From: an uncultured Candidatus Saccharibacteria bacterium
Lineage (GTDB): Bacteria; Patescibacteriota; Saccharimonadia; Saccharimonadales; Saccharimonadaceae
Reading direction: 5' to 3'
Assembly: GCA_948868795.1 (NCBI GenBank)
Contig: CAQRDK010000003.1
Location: 16,490 to 80,489 of the forward strand
Length of the DNA: 64,000 nucleotides
This document shows, in pieces, positions 15,917 through 24,111 of the stretch; within the stretch, counting starts at the first letter, position 1; the number at the start of each line of letters is the position of its first letter. The notes under the pieces are model-generated. The model saw only the letters and a list, made by a program, of their open reading frames with translations. It ran no database searches and was not told the DNA's origin. Both the position numbers and the translations under genes were made by a program.

Positions 15917-16912
15917 ATGAAGAAAACCATCTCTATTGTCGTCCCCTGTTACAACGAAGCCGCCGCGCTCCCCCTCTTCTATCAGGAAGCCCTCAAAGTT
16001 ATCGACACTCTCCCGAATTATAATTTCGAATTCATTTTTGTCGACGACGGTAGCACCGACGAGACCCTAAATGTCATGAAATCCCTCGCTGAACACGACC
16101 CGCGCATCTTCTATGTTTCTTTCTCGCGTAACTTTGGCAAAGAAGCCGCCCTCCTCGCCGGTCTCGAACATGCCTCTGGCGACCTTATCGCCACCATGGA
16201 CGCCGACTGCCAAGACCCTCCCAGCCTTCTCCCTGAACTTCTAAAATACGTCGACCCACAACCTTCCCAAAACCCCGTCGAAAAATACGATTGCGCCGCC
16301 ACCCGCCGCGTCACCCGTAAAGGCGAACCACCCATCCGCAGCTTCTGTGCCCGCATTTTCTATAAGCTCATCAACCGCATGAGCAAAGTCGAAATGGTTG
16401 ACGGCGCCCGCGACTATCGCCTCATGACCCGCCAAGTCGTCGACGCCATCATCTCCTGCCAGGAATACAACCGCTACTCGAAAGGTCTCTGGGCCTTCGT
16501 CGGTTTCAAGACCAAATGGGTCGAATACGAAAACGTCCAGCGCGTCGCCGGCGAAACGAAATGGTCCTTCTGGAAACTCTTCAAATACGCCATCGAAGGC
16601 ATCGTCGCCTTCTCGACTGTCCCGCTCACTCTCGCCGCCTTTCTTGGCGTCCTCTTCTGCCTCATCGCCTTCGTTATGATCATCGTCGTCATCATCAAAA
16701 CCCTCGCCTTCGGCGACCCTGCCGCCGGCTGGCCCAGCCTCGTCTGCCTTATTATGTTCACTAGCGGAATCCAGCTCTTCTTCCTCGGCGTCATCGGCGA
16801 ATACCTCGCGAAAGCCTATCTCGAAACCAAACACCGCCCTCACTACATCACCCGTGAGACCAACCTCTCACATAATTCCGCCGCACCACATTTCTCAAAG
16901 GATCTCCAATAA
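15917..16912 (+). CDS. Glycosyltransferase family 2, GtrB/DPM1-like
   Basis: Transfers a sugar from a nucleotide donor to undecaprenyl phosphate at the cytoplasmic membrane face. The GT-A start VVPCYNEAAALPLFYQEA, the VDDGSTDET motif (about 47) and MDADCQDPP (DxD, about 95) are typical; two C-terminal membrane helices (about 232-315) match GtrB/ArnC-type enzymes. ATG at 15917 is 6 nt after TATAAT (leaderless). It overlaps gtrA by one base (TAATG), so the pair forms a lipid-linked sugar synthesis and flipping unit. Confidence 0.9.
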   Translation: MKKTISIVVPCYNEAAALPLFYQEALKVIDTLPNYNFEFIFVDDGSTDETLNVMKSLAEHDPRIFYVSFSRNFGKEAALLAGLEHASGDLIATMDADCQDPPSLLPELLKYVDPQPSQNPVEKYDCAATRRVTRKGEPPIRSFCARIFYKLINRMSKVEMVDGARDYRLMTRQVVDAIISCQEYNRYSKGLWAFVGFKTKWVEYENVQRVAGETKWSFWKLFKYAIEGIVAFSTVPLTLAAFLGVLFCLIAFVMIIVVIIKTLAFGDPAAGWPSLVCLIMFTSGIQLFFLGVIGEYLAKAYLETKHRPHYITRETNLSHNSAAPHFSKDLQ

Positions 16913-17388
16913 TGACCTTCCTAGAACTTCGACGCCTCCTAAAAACCAAATACGCCGAATACGCGGAAATTATCCGCTACCTCATCATCGGTATCCTCAC
17001 CACCCTCGTCAGTCTCGGCAGTTATTACGCCCTCGTCCTCACCATCCTCAACCCCGACGATGCCCTCCAGCTCCAAGTCGCCAATGTTATTTCTTGGGTC
17101 GTCTCCGTCCTCTTCGCCTACTTCACAAACCGTAGCTTCGTCTTCAAAGTCAAAGACAATCGCGTCCTCTCTGAATTTTTCAAATTCGTCATGAGCCGCG
17201 TCTTCACCCTCCTCGTCGACATGGCTATCATGTTCATCTTCGTTTCCCTTCTCCACCTCGACGACAAGATCATCAAACTCATCACCCAAGTCATCGTCAT
17301 CGTCCTGAACTACATCCTCAGCAAATTCCTCGTCTTCATCAAGCCCAAAGAATCTAAAAAAGCCGCTAACAACTCAAAAGAAAAATAA
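16912..17388 (+). CDS. GtrA-family membrane protein (putative flippase)
   Basis: A 158-aa protein with four membrane helices and the GtrA signature IRYLIIGILTTLVSLGSYY at the N-terminus, FAYFTNRSFVF in the middle and NYILSKFLVF at the end. GtrA proteins are thought to flip undecaprenyl-phosphate-linked sugars across the membrane. It is translationally coupled to the GtrB-like gene and followed 3 nt later by a 65-aa Cys-rich protein. Confidence 0.9.
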   Translation: MTFLELRRLLKTKYAEYAEIIRYLIIGILTTLVSLGSYYALVLTILNPDDALQLQVANVISWVVSVLFAYFTNRSFVFKVKDNRVLSEFFKFVMSRVFTLLVDMAIMFIFVSLLHLDDKIIKLITQVIVIVLNYILSKFLVFIKPKESKKAANNSKEK

Positions 17389-17391
17389 ATC

Positions 17392-17589
17392 ATGTCTCAT
17401 CGCTCAAAACTACTTCTAATTATCGTAATCTCCCTCGCCGTCATCGCGGTCTGCGCCCTGTTCATCATCTTGTTCATCTCCAACTACCCGAGCAACAACG
17501 GCATCGAAGGCGGCTGTTGCACTTGTCTCGACTGCCCCGAATGTGATGTTTGTTGCGACTGCGCCACCCCTTACCTCAACAAAAAATAA
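17392..17589 (+). CDS. Small membrane-anchored Cys-rich protein, 65 aa
   Basis: One membrane helix (about residues 7-31, LLLIIVISLAVIAVCALFIIL) after a basic start, then a short tail with eight cysteines in GGCCTCLDCPECDVCCDC and ending in LNKK. The tail would face outside if the N-terminus is cytoplasmic. It may bind metal or form a disulfide knot. It is the third gene of the gtrB-gtrA operon, with a 3-nt gap. No family is recognised. The two small hairpins after it (17590-17622) may end the operon. Confidence 0.7.
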   Translation: MSHRSKLLLIIVISLAVIAVCALFIILFISNYPSNNGIEGGCCTCLDCPECDVCCDCATPYLNKK

Positions 17590-17615
17590 CCGCCAAAATG
17601 GCGGATTCTGGCTTG

Positions 17616-17705
17616 CCAGAATTGAGTTAATTTGACTTCTAATAAGCGAAGCGCGTCTCCAAGACGAGCGAGCGAAATTAGAATTATCAAAGTAGCCAAT
17701 TCTGG
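17616..17705. repeat. Long inverted repeat (LIR) between Cys-rich gene and tRNA-Gly
   Basis: Arms CCAGAATTG and CAATTCTGG plus TTCTAAT/ATTAGAA enclose the core AGCGAAGCGCGTCT ... AGACGAGCGAGCG, the same core as at 4820 and 20786. The right end overlaps the CCA of tRNA-Gly. Just before it, hairpins CCGCC/GGCGG (17590-17604) and ATTCTGG/CCAGAAT (17605-17622) are also present. Confidence 0.65.
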
Positions 17706-17777
17706 TGCGGGTAGAGAGAATCGAACTCTCGTCTCATCCTTGGGAAGGATACATAATAGCCATTATACGATACCCGC
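17703..17777 (-). tRNA. tRNA-Gly(CCC)
   Basis: Acceptor GCGGGTA/TACCCGC, encoded ACCA, anticodon loop TTCCCAA (CCC). A minus-strand GGTATAAT lies about 12 nt upstream of the 5' end. Confidence 0.93.
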
Positions 17778-17849
17778 GTATACCCCCATTATACCACATC
17801 TCTCTCACAAACAACAGATAAAACTCCCCAGAAACATTTTAGCTAAACC

Positions 17850-17973
17850 CTAGAAACTGGCTTCAAAAACTTTTTGAGAGGATCCGGAGTTACGACGAGG
17901 ACGAGCGCCAAAGCCCCGCGACGGCGGGCGTTTTGGACGCGCCTCGAAAAACAGTTTTGAAATCGGTTTCTAG
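17850..17973. repeat. Long inverted repeat after the SurA-like gene
   Basis: Arms starting CTAGAAAC ... TTCAAAAACTTTTTGAG and ending CTCGAAAAACAGTTTTGAA ... GTTTCTAG are complementary over most of about 35 nt. The inner part is GC-rich (GACGAGGACGAGCGCC). It lies 5 nt past the stop of the foldase gene and may end or stabilise its mRNA. Confidence 0.6.
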
Positions 17974-17977
17974 GCGC

Positions 17978-18976
17978 TTACAGCGCACTCTCTTCCCCGA
18001 CCTCAATATACATCTCCACCTTCCCCTCCGCATAAAGCGCCGCCACCATTTCGTCAAACTTCGTGAACTCGATCTTTAACGAATGATAATTCACTTCCGA
18101 ATCAGTCTTATCAATCAACTTCACATAATAATACCCATCACCATTACTCGACAGGAACCTCTGGCTCACCTGCCCCACCTCCAGCTTCATCGCCATCGCC
18201 GAGCGTCCCCCATCTACGTTCATATTATCGACTAACCGCCCCGTTTCCTCATATGTCACCCCTTCGCCCAACTCCGCCGCCGCCGTCAAATTCCCGTCTT
18301 GCTCCGCCAAAATCTGTTCGACTTGCTGCGACAACTTATTCGCCGGCTCGTCCACTTCCTGCGAAACCTTCGCCCGCATCAGCGAAAGATACAACATTCG
18401 CCGATACTCCGACTTATTCATCCCGAAGTTATCTTGTAAAATCTTCAAAAACCCTTCTTCGCTCCGCTCCACCCCGCCGACTTTCCTATGCTCATCAAAC
18501 GCCTCTGTCACCTCATCATCCGAAACCGTCACTCCCAGCTCCTTCCCTAGCTTCATCGCATAAGTATACTCAATAGCCGACGCCAAGGCCGCTTGCTTAT
18601 AGCCCTCGCGCACCGCATCCGCATCTTCGCTATCGCCAAGCTGCCCGCCCTGTTGCTCCGCCGTCATCAAATTACTCCGATAAATCATCAGATAATCGCT
18701 ATACCTCACATTCGCCCCGTCCACCTTCGCGACCGGCACCGGCACCACCTGCGTCACCCGATAAATCATATCCCCCGTATCCTGAACTTTATATAGCATC
18801 GCCCACCCCGCGACCACCATCAACACCAGCGCCACCACCGCGACCACAATCGTATTAATAATCAACTTATGCTTCGCATATTGCATCGGATATTTAAACT
18901 TCCGACCCCGCGCCAAGACCTCATCTCGTCGCTCCTCAACTTTTTCTCTCTCCGTTTTTGGCTTTTGCTTAAACAT
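17978..18976 (-). CDS. Membrane-anchored SurA/PrsA-like foldase
   Basis: A 332-aa protein with a cytoplasmic basic N-terminus (about 40 residues), one membrane helix (about 41-66) and an extracytoplasmic region. PVAKVDGANVRYSDYLMIYRS (about 83) and the following helices (ALASAIEYTYAMKLGKELGVTVSDDEV) are the SurA_N chaperone domain. A degenerate parvulin-like PPIase region follows near LEVGQVSQRFLSSNGDGYYYVKL. It probably helps fold secreted or pilus proteins. The start overlaps by one base (TAATG) with the PH-domain protein upstream. Confidence 0.8.
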   Translation of the reverse strand: MFKQKPKTEREKVEERRDEVLARGRKFKYPMQYAKHKLIINTIVVAVVALVLMVVAGWAMLYKVQDTGDMIYRVTQVVPVPVAKVDGANVRYSDYLMIYRSNLMTAEQQGGQLGDSEDADAVREGYKQAALASAIEYTYAMKLGKELGVTVSDDEVTEAFDEHRKVGGVERSEEGFLKILQDNFGMNKSEYRRMLYLSLMRAKVSQEVDEPANKLSQQVEQILAEQDGNLTAAAELGEGVTYEETGRLVDNMNVDGGRSAMAMKLEVGQVSQRFLSSNGDGYYYVKLIDKTDSEVNYHSLKIEFTKFDEMVAALYAEGKVEMYIEVGEESAL

Positions 18977-19470
18977 TATCCCTCCACCTTGCTCGCTAAA
19001 TCCTGTAGCAAATTATATATTTTCTGCGGCTTCCGCACCATCGTAATCACCATCTCCCCCGCGCCCCCAGATAAAGGCGTCTGCAAAGTCAACGTCCCAT
19101 AGCCAAAAATCCCGCCCAGAATCCCCGTTTTATACTTAATCGTCAAGATTTTATCCAGCCCAAGGTCTATCACTTCTTTCCGAAAAAACCCTTGCTGTTT
19201 CACCTCCCGAATCCTCTGATTTGTCACCAAAAAATACGAAAAATACCACTTCATATAAACATTCAGCGCATAGACCAACCCTACCGCAAGAAACGCCAAC
19301 CACAAGAAAAACAGCTCTTGGCTATCCCGCCAAATCAACATCGGAATCAGCCCAATCACCCCCATCAAAACTAGCCCAAAAAGTCCCCGCCATGCCGTCA
19401 AAATATGCCTGCGAAACACCAACTCGACTTCTTCCCCCTCCCGCTGGCCTTCAAACTCCATATCTGTCAT
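18976..19470 (-). CDS. Bacterial PH-domain membrane protein, 164 aa
   Basis: An N-terminal acidic stretch is followed by two membrane helices (about residues 27-75) and a bPH_2 domain: YFLVTNQRIREVKQQGFFRKEVIDLGLDKI, then GTLTLQTP and a basic KPQKIYNLLQD tail. Such proteins are membrane-bound and of unclear role. TATAAT ends 7 nt before the ATG at 19470. It is co-transcribed with the SurA-like gene. Confidence 0.82.
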   Translation of the reverse strand: MTDMEFEGQREGEEVELVFRRHILTAWRGLFGLVLMGVIGLIPMLIWRDSQELFFLWLAFLAVGLVYALNVYMKWYFSYFLVTNQRIREVKQQGFFRKEVIDLGLDKILTIKYKTGILGGIFGYGTLTLQTPLSGGAGEMVITMVRKPQKIYNLLQDLASKVEG

Positions 19471-19529
19471 ATATATTATTATACCACAACACCAAAAGTA
19501 TGTTATAATAATCGAAAAGGAGTTATTCT

Positions 19530-20045
19530 ATGGGAAAAGAAAAAGACCTAGTTGAACGTAGTTTGGTAGTTTTGAAACCTGACGCTGTCCAGCGCGGCAT
19601 CGTCGGCGAAATCTTGCAACGCTTCGAGCGCGTCGGCCTCAAAATCGTTGGTATGAAAATGGTCATGCCAGACGAAGACCAATATCGCGCCCACTACGAA
19701 GACATCGGCCAAATGATCACCCGCCGCGGCGAACAAGCCTTCCGCTACAACTTAAATTACATGATGACCGGCCCAGTCATCGCCATCGTCCTCGAAGGCG
19801 TCGAATGTGTCCCGCTCGTCCGCAAGATCGTCGGCCCGACCGAGCCAAAATCCGCCGAAATGGGCACCATCCGCGGCGACTATTCCCACATGAGCTTCGG
19901 TTATTCCGACGCAAAAGGTATGGGCGTGCCAAATCTCGTTCACGCCAGCGGCAACAAAGAAGAGGCTAAGAAAGAAATCGCCCTCTGGTTCAAACCAGAA
20001 GAACTCTACGATTACTCCGACCTCAACGAAAAGTTCACCCGCTAA
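19530..20045 (+). CDS. ndk: Nucleoside diphosphate kinase
   Basis: Transfers the gamma phosphate between nucleoside triphosphates and diphosphates. It has ERSLVVLKPDAVQRGIVGEI at the N-terminus, the catalytic region with NLVHASGN containing the phosphorylated His (about 138), and RGDYS. At 171 aa it is longer than the usual 140, with an insert around MITRRGEQAFRYNLNYMMTG. It has AAGGAG before the ATG and its own TATAAT. A clean terminator follows. Confidence 0.96.
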   Translation: MGKEKDLVERSLVVLKPDAVQRGIVGEILQRFERVGLKIVGMKMVMPDEDQYRAHYEDIGQMITRRGEQAFRYNLNYMMTGPVIAIVLEGVECVPLVRKIVGPTEPKSAEMGTIRGDYSHMSFGYSDAKGMGVPNLVHASGNKEEAKKEIALWFKPEELYDYSDLNEKFTR

Positions 20046-20060
20046 CCCCCAGAAACCAAA

Positions 20061-20088
20061 ATACCGCCCCACCCGGAGCGGTATTTTT
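20061..20088 (+). terminator. Intrinsic terminator of ndk
   Basis: Hairpin ATACCGC/GCGGTAT followed by TTTTT. Confidence 0.85.
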
Positions 20089-20116
20089 CTACCTGAAATT
20101 TGCTCTTTCGGCCCCG

Positions 20117-20752
20117 CTACTTATCCAAAATCCCCTGCTCCTCAACATATCGTGAAACTTCCAAAAAGTTCTCATCATAATTATTCTTCCGCCGATTATA
20201 CTCCAGCCAAATCTCCGACGCACGTTCCTTCCCCTGCGCAATTTCCTGCACTTCCTCATTCATAAGCATCACATTCCCCTCTTGCTTCGCTAAATTAATA
20301 CATCCTTCCTCATCATACATTCGGCATTGCAAATCCGCTTCCAACTTATCACATTCCTTCGCAAACCTCGCCTCCGCCGTCTCTTGTGCGCAAAACTCAT
20401 CCGCTAGCTCTCGCACCGGAGTATCCCCATCCAATCCGCTCAAAAGTTCAACCACCGCCTCCCGTCCGCGCAACTTTTTCTCCTCCGCCGAGGCCTCAAA
20501 CGGTATCACATCCCCAATCACCATCTCCTCCAACTCATGCACCGCCAGCATCATAATCACTTTCGCCAGATCTAAACCATATCCATACTCCGACCACATC
20601 GCAATCGCCAACATCTGCGTTCCGTAAACATGCTCAGCCACGCTCTCTAGCCTTCCCCGCTCAACATGCCAAACCTTCCAGCCCGACCGCACCACATCCT
20701 TCAGCCGGTTACACAAACCATAAAACCTAACAACTTTTTCCGCTTTTTCCAT
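20117..20752 (-). CDS. HD-domain nucleotidase-like protein, 211 aa
   Basis: Start at ATG 20752 (MEKAEKVVRFYGL); earlier codons extend into a long inverted repeat. The YfbR/HD-like pattern is SVAEHVYGTQMLAIAM (about 34), then AVHELEEMVIGDVIPF (about 67) where the usual HD pair reads HE, and KLEADLQCRMY later. The HD to HE change could alter metal binding. The likely role is nucleotide dephosphorylation. It is related in type to the HD protein at 2606-3439. Confidence 0.75.
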   Translation of the reverse strand: MEKAEKVVRFYGLCNRLKDVVRSGWKVWHVERGRLESVAEHVYGTQMLAIAMWSEYGYGLDLAKVIMMLAVHELEEMVIGDVIPFEASAEEKKLRGREAVVELLSGLDGDTPVRELADEFCAQETAEARFAKECDKLEADLQCRMYDEEGCINLAKQEGNVMLMNEEVQEIAQGKERASEIWLEYNRRKNNYDENFLEVSRYVEEQGILDK

Positions 20753-20785
20753 AATCCCACTTCTCTTAGCGTTCTCGCTCAAGAA

Positions 20786-20873
20786 TAAAATGATGCTATT
20801 TTGTATTCTAACAAGCGACGCGCGTCTACCTGACGAGCTAGCGCAGTTAGAACTTACAAAAGAGCGCATTTTA
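20786..20873. repeat. Long inverted repeat upstream of HD gene
   Basis: Arms TAAAATGATGC.../...GCGCATTTTA and TTCTAAC/GTTAGAA surround the core AGCGACGCGCGTCT ... GACGAGCTAGCG, the same core as at 4820 and 17616. It ends 10 nt before the left attachment repeat of the mobile element. Confidence 0.65.
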
Positions 20874-20882
20874 GTTTGAGCG

Positions 20883-20903
20883 TGGTGACCCGGGCGGGAG
20901 TTG
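20883..20903. repeat. Left attachment repeat (attL/attR)
   Basis: 21-nt exact copy of the 3' end of tRNA-Arg(CCT), from CCA into the T-loop. The other copy is at 27067-27087. Confidence 0.88.
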
Positions 20904-20941
20904 TTATCCGTAGAATCAACTCACGCGTGTTCCACAGGAAC

Positions 20942-20979
20942 ACAAAACAAAATTTTTGCTTCCGCAAAACATTTTGTTT
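20942..20979 (+). terminator. Strong hairpin at the left end of the element
   Basis: AAAACAAAA-TTTTTGC/GCAAAACA-TTTTGTTTT forms a long stem with a TTCC loop, flanked by A and T runs, so it could end transcription in both directions and insulate the element. A smaller hairpin GTTCC/GGAAC precedes it. Confidence 0.6.
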
Positions 20980-21138
20980 TCTAGGGTTTTTGGTGACCCA
21001 GCAGGGACAGTTATTGAACCGCCTGAAAAGGTCGCGCGGATGCTCTATACGCTAGCATCAATCCATAATTACTCTATTCCCGAAATACCACCAGAAAGAA
21101 TCAAAGAGGTAGCGAGAGGTATTGACTATGTGCTGTAG
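20956..21138 (+). CDS. Small ORF or gene remnant, up to 60 aa
   Basis: The open frame needs a TTG start (20956) inside a hairpin, or an internal ATG (21040). The C-terminal part (ARMLYTLASIHNYSIPEIPP...VARGIDYVL) looks protein-like. It reads across a second, degenerate copy of the tRNA 3' end (TGGTGACCCAGCAGGGA, 20991), so it may be the 3' tail of an older inserted gene. Function unknown. Confidence 0.3.
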   Translation: MLPQNILFSRVFGDPAGTVIEPPEKVARMLYTLASIHNYSIPEIPPERIKEVARGIDYVL

Positions 21139-21482
21139 CGGCATAGTCATCCGGTAATTGACCCAAATGCACCCTGTAAATTATATTATACCAAAAACCT
21201 ATTGAATCAGTAATGATGCAGAAGCAGAGATTTTCTACTATCAGTAAAAGCAACAAAGGAAACAGACCAAAACAGAGATAAGCACGAGCGAAAGCAAGTG
21301 CGATACCTAGACTAAACTAATGCCCCCACTCCCATATTTTTGGTGACCACCATAAGTCCACATGTTCTCACTGCACTAGGGTTTTCTTTTTGCATATTTT
21401 ACTTTTGGTAAGCAAACCCCAGGATAGCATGAGCGATTTGACAAATAGTGGTAAATTATTATGTATGTGATATAATTGGGTT

Positions 21483-22073
21483 ATGGAAAATGAGTCACCC
21501 GACAGAGTTGAAGTAATTCAGGTAAACCTTAACACTCAGAGTGAGAAGGCTGAAGTAAGCGGTTTTGAGATATTAGTTGCGTGCGCACCAGCCATAATCA
21601 CGCTATTAGCGTCAGTCATTGTGGTAATTTTGACTCAGTGGTGGAGCAAGCGAAATGAGGTGCGGCTCAAATTTTACGAACGCAGACTGGATGCTCTAGC
21701 GAAAATTAACGAAAGTGCAAGCCTATTCTTTAACAGTATGGCTGAAATGTATCACAAAAAGAAGCGTGGAAAAGAGTGTATAGAACATGTCCATCAATAT
21801 TTTGTTGAATTAGGGAGAAGTATTGACGCAGCAGGAATTTATCTAACGAAAGACGAAAAGGCATTAGTAGAAGATTGTCAGCTGCGAGTGGCTCTTATTC
21901 AGTATACGAATTGGAAAACAAAAATTTCGAAACAGGATTACGATGCAATGCTAGTAATCAAATGTTTCTTAGATGATACGATTCGGGAGATTGCATTGGA
22001 TAGACAACCACGGTGGATGAGACAGGGTCGGCGCAAGAAAGCCCCCAAGAAGAGTAGTAAGAAAACGTCTTAA
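21483..22073 (+). CDS. Hypothetical protein with one membrane helix, 196 aa
   Basis: TATAAT ends 6 nt before the ATG. An acidic N-terminus of about 27 residues leads to one membrane helix (FEILVACAPAIITLLASVIV, about 28-50), then a mostly helical cytoplasmic region (EVRLKFYERRLDALAKINESA...) and a basic Lys/Ser tail (KKAPKKSSKKTS). The first cargo gene of the element. No family is recognised; the layout resembles unnamed single-helix proteins in phages and defence islands. Confidence 0.65.
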   Translation: MENESPDRVEVIQVNLNTQSEKAEVSGFEILVACAPAIITLLASVIVVILTQWWSKRNEVRLKFYERRLDALAKINESASLFFNSMAEMYHKKKRGKECIEHVHQYFVELGRSIDAAGIYLTKDEKALVEDCQLRVALIQYTNWKTKISKQDYDAMLVIKCFLDDTIREIALDRQPRWMRQGRRKKAPKKSSKKTS

Positions 22074-22252
22074 GTTTTGCCCTGTTTTCTTAAACATTTG
22101 GGATTTCTGACTAGGAAAAGTCTCTTTGTCGATTTCACACATAAGTATAATAGGCGCACGCAAGACAGATGACAGCTGAGAGGCGGTATCTGGCGAGCCA
22201 ACACCCACTTTGCAAAAATACCTCCATCTTTTTGGTGCTATAGTAGAGGTAT

Positions 22253-22807
22253 ATGGCACGACCAAGTAAATACACTCCAGAACTTACCAAGCGCATCCGT
22301 CAGTATATCACTGATGGATTGACAATTCGTGACGCTTGTTATGGCGTAGAAATTAGTGAAGACACATTTTGTCGTTGGCGCAGAGAGAAGCCAGAGTTTG
22401 CTAAGCTAGTGCAGGAAGCGACTGAGGCTCAATGCTGGAGTAGTACTGGCTTGGCGCGCACTAGCGAGTACCGACGCTACCAAAGACGCGTAAAATGCGC
22501 CCAGAAGCAGGTTTTAGATGGGGAACGGTCAAAGACTCAGCTTAGTATCGAAAAAGCCCAAGAAACGCCTCCAAACGCCCTTATACGACATTCTCGTTAC
22601 GCAGAAGATGCCCCTAGCGACTTCGGTGCTATAAAAAGGCTTATAAAACGCATTGAGCCGCCGACCAATGATTTTGGCGAGCTAATATGTTGCGCGCCCT
22701 ACCACAATCTCGCGACTAATAAAGTAGAGTGGGTTGAACGAGAGACCTATGGAAAACCAGTACTTCATCGTTGCGGTGTGGAGAAGTGGCGAGAAATGAC
22801 TAGCTAG
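22253..22807 (+). CDS. Helix-turn-helix protein, terminase-small-subunit-like
   Basis: The N-terminal 55 residues match the phage terminase small subunit/phBC6A51-type HTH: ARPSKYTPELTKRIRQYITD, then IRDACYGVEISEDTFCRWRR and KPEFAKLVQEA. The C-terminal two thirds are not recognised and hold a CCAPYHN stretch. A TATAGT lies 8 nt before the ATG. Without large terminase or portal genes nearby it probably acts as a DNA-binding regulator of the element. The last 4 nt overlap the convergent 56-aa gene. Confidence 0.65.
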   Translation: MARPSKYTPELTKRIRQYITDGLTIRDACYGVEISEDTFCRWRREKPEFAKLVQEATEAQCWSSTGLARTSEYRRYQRRVKCAQKQVLDGERSKTQLSIEKAQETPPNALIRHSRYAEDAPSDFGAIKRLIKRIEPPTNDFGELICCAPYHNLATNKVEWVERETYGKPVLHRCGVEKWREMTS

Positions 22808-22974
22808 CAAAAAGCCGCTACTAGACATGCAATTGCAATGCCAAATAATATCAGGCACATGACAAAACAGATTAAGCCAATTACAAAAGCTCCAGTGCTA
22901 ACTTTATGGTTTGGGCGCTTGATGCTTTCTTGCCCCATCATGTAATACCACCAAGAATTATTATTGTCTGACAT
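22804..22974 (-). CDS. Small membrane protein, 56 aa, third gene of the methylase operon
   Basis: ATG 22974 to TAG 22804. A polar Asn/Trp/Tyr start (MSDNNNSWWYYMMGQE) is followed by one strong membrane helix (about 29-56) rich in Cys, Ile and Leu. It begins 9 nt after the stop of the DUF262-HNH gene, so it is probably co-transcribed with it. It has no good Shine-Dalgarno. It overlaps the convergent HTH gene by 4 nt. A membrane effector in a defence operon is possible but unproven. Confidence 0.6.
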   Translation of the reverse strand: MSDNNNSWWYYMMGQESIKRPNHKVSTGAFVIGLICFVMCLILFGIAIACLVAAFC

Positions 22975-22983
22975 AATTTTATT

Positions 22984-24111
22984 TTACATCAAATGGTTTG
23001 ATTTTAAGTTATTATGTCGTTTGCAAAGCATCTGACAGTTTTCGATAGTAGTCTTACCGCCTTTACTCCAGGGCACAATATGGTCACCCTCCATCTCTTC
23101 AAGTTTATACCTCTCACCTATATGCTCTCCGTCCTTCTCTTGGTCGCAATACGGACAATGTCCATCCTGCCGTTCATAGACGGTGCGTTTGGTGGCATTA
23201 TCGAAGGCTCGTAAGTTAAGAGATTTCTCCTGACCGTATAGGATATATTCATAGATGCCAGATTTTGATTGGACTTCGTCATCTGCCATCAGGCTTTTTA
23301 CTTGCTCTTCTAACCTGTTAGCGTCAAAAGCCTGCCCCTTGAAATCATCATAAAATTTTCCCCATTCCAACTCTTTCATCTCGGAGCGGTAAACAGGAAA
23401 TACTGAACGCACCCAAGCGATAATGCTCTCGAAATAGCGCCAGAGGTCGCTAGCGTTAGCATCTCGTCTATGCTCCGCCATATACTCTTTCACATCGCCT
23501 TTACTTGCCCATTTTAACACTTTTGCGAGGTAGTCCTGGCGCTCGACTATACCTTTCATATAGTCTTTACCTAGCCCATAAGCGGCACACTTTGGCTTAC
23601 TAAAGTGTCGGCGTGCATCCGTCAGCCACTCGCCCGTATAGGTAGCGTTTAGCATCTCTTGTTCGTTAAGAGCCAGACCGTTAATGTTGATGGTTCGGAA
23701 CCAGTCATATATTTCATTTTCCGTGCCATCACAGATGCAAACCTCTAGTGGATAATTTAAGATTTGTTCTCGCTCATTTTCTGGCAGTGTGTCGAAATAC
23801 ATCTTCTCGCCATTTTGATTTGTGATGGCAAACTTGTGGTCGAGGTAACGACATATAGATAAAGTACGTTGCTGACCGTCAAGCAGTTCAAAATGGTCAC
23901 CATTTACGACCCAATACATAATGTTTAGCGGACGTTCGTGTCTCACGGTATCGATTACTTTGCGTTGCCGCTCGTCGTCATAGATAAACTCACGCTGGTA
24001 TTTTGGGCGAATATCAAGTTTGCCGCCAAAACCAACTACACCCTCCCAATCGTGGTCTTGGTAGCCATTAAATAGTTGTCTGACGGTAATGTTTTGTCTT
24101 GTAGTATTCAC
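22984..24111 (-). CDS. DUF262 (GmrS/ParB-like) and HNH nuclease protein, 375 aa
   Basis: N-terminal DUF262 domain: DIRPKYQREFIYDDERQRKV (about 33) and LLDGQQRTLSICRYL (about 76), where DGQQR is the family's nucleotide-binding signature. C-terminal HNH domain: RQDGHCPYCDQEK (about 317), EMEGDHIVPWSKGG (about 340) and LCKRHNNLKS, with Cys pairs and catalytic His. DUF262-HNH proteins include GmrSD and SspE, which cut modified or foreign DNA with nucleotide hydrolysis. GTG start (24111) overlaps the methylase stop (GTGA) after AGGAG. Paired with a methylase, this is probably a restriction component. Confidence 0.85.
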   Translation of the reverse strand: MNTTRQNITVRQLFNGYQDHDWEGVVGFGGKLDIRPKYQREFIYDDERQRKVIDTVRHERPLNIMYWVVNGDHFELLDGQQRTLSICRYLDHKFAITNQNGEKMYFDTLPENEREQILNYPLEVCICDGTENEIYDWFRTININGLALNEQEMLNATYTGEWLTDARRHFSKPKCAAYGLGKDYMKGIVERQDYLAKVLKWASKGDVKEYMAEHRRDANASDLWRYFESIIAWVRSVFPVYRSEMKELEWGKFYDDFKGQAFDANRLEEQVKSLMADDEVQSKSGIYEYILYGQEKSLNLRAFDNATKRTVYERQDGHCPYCDQEKDGEHIGERYKLEEMEGDHIVPWSKGGKTTIENCQMLCKRHNNLKSNHLM

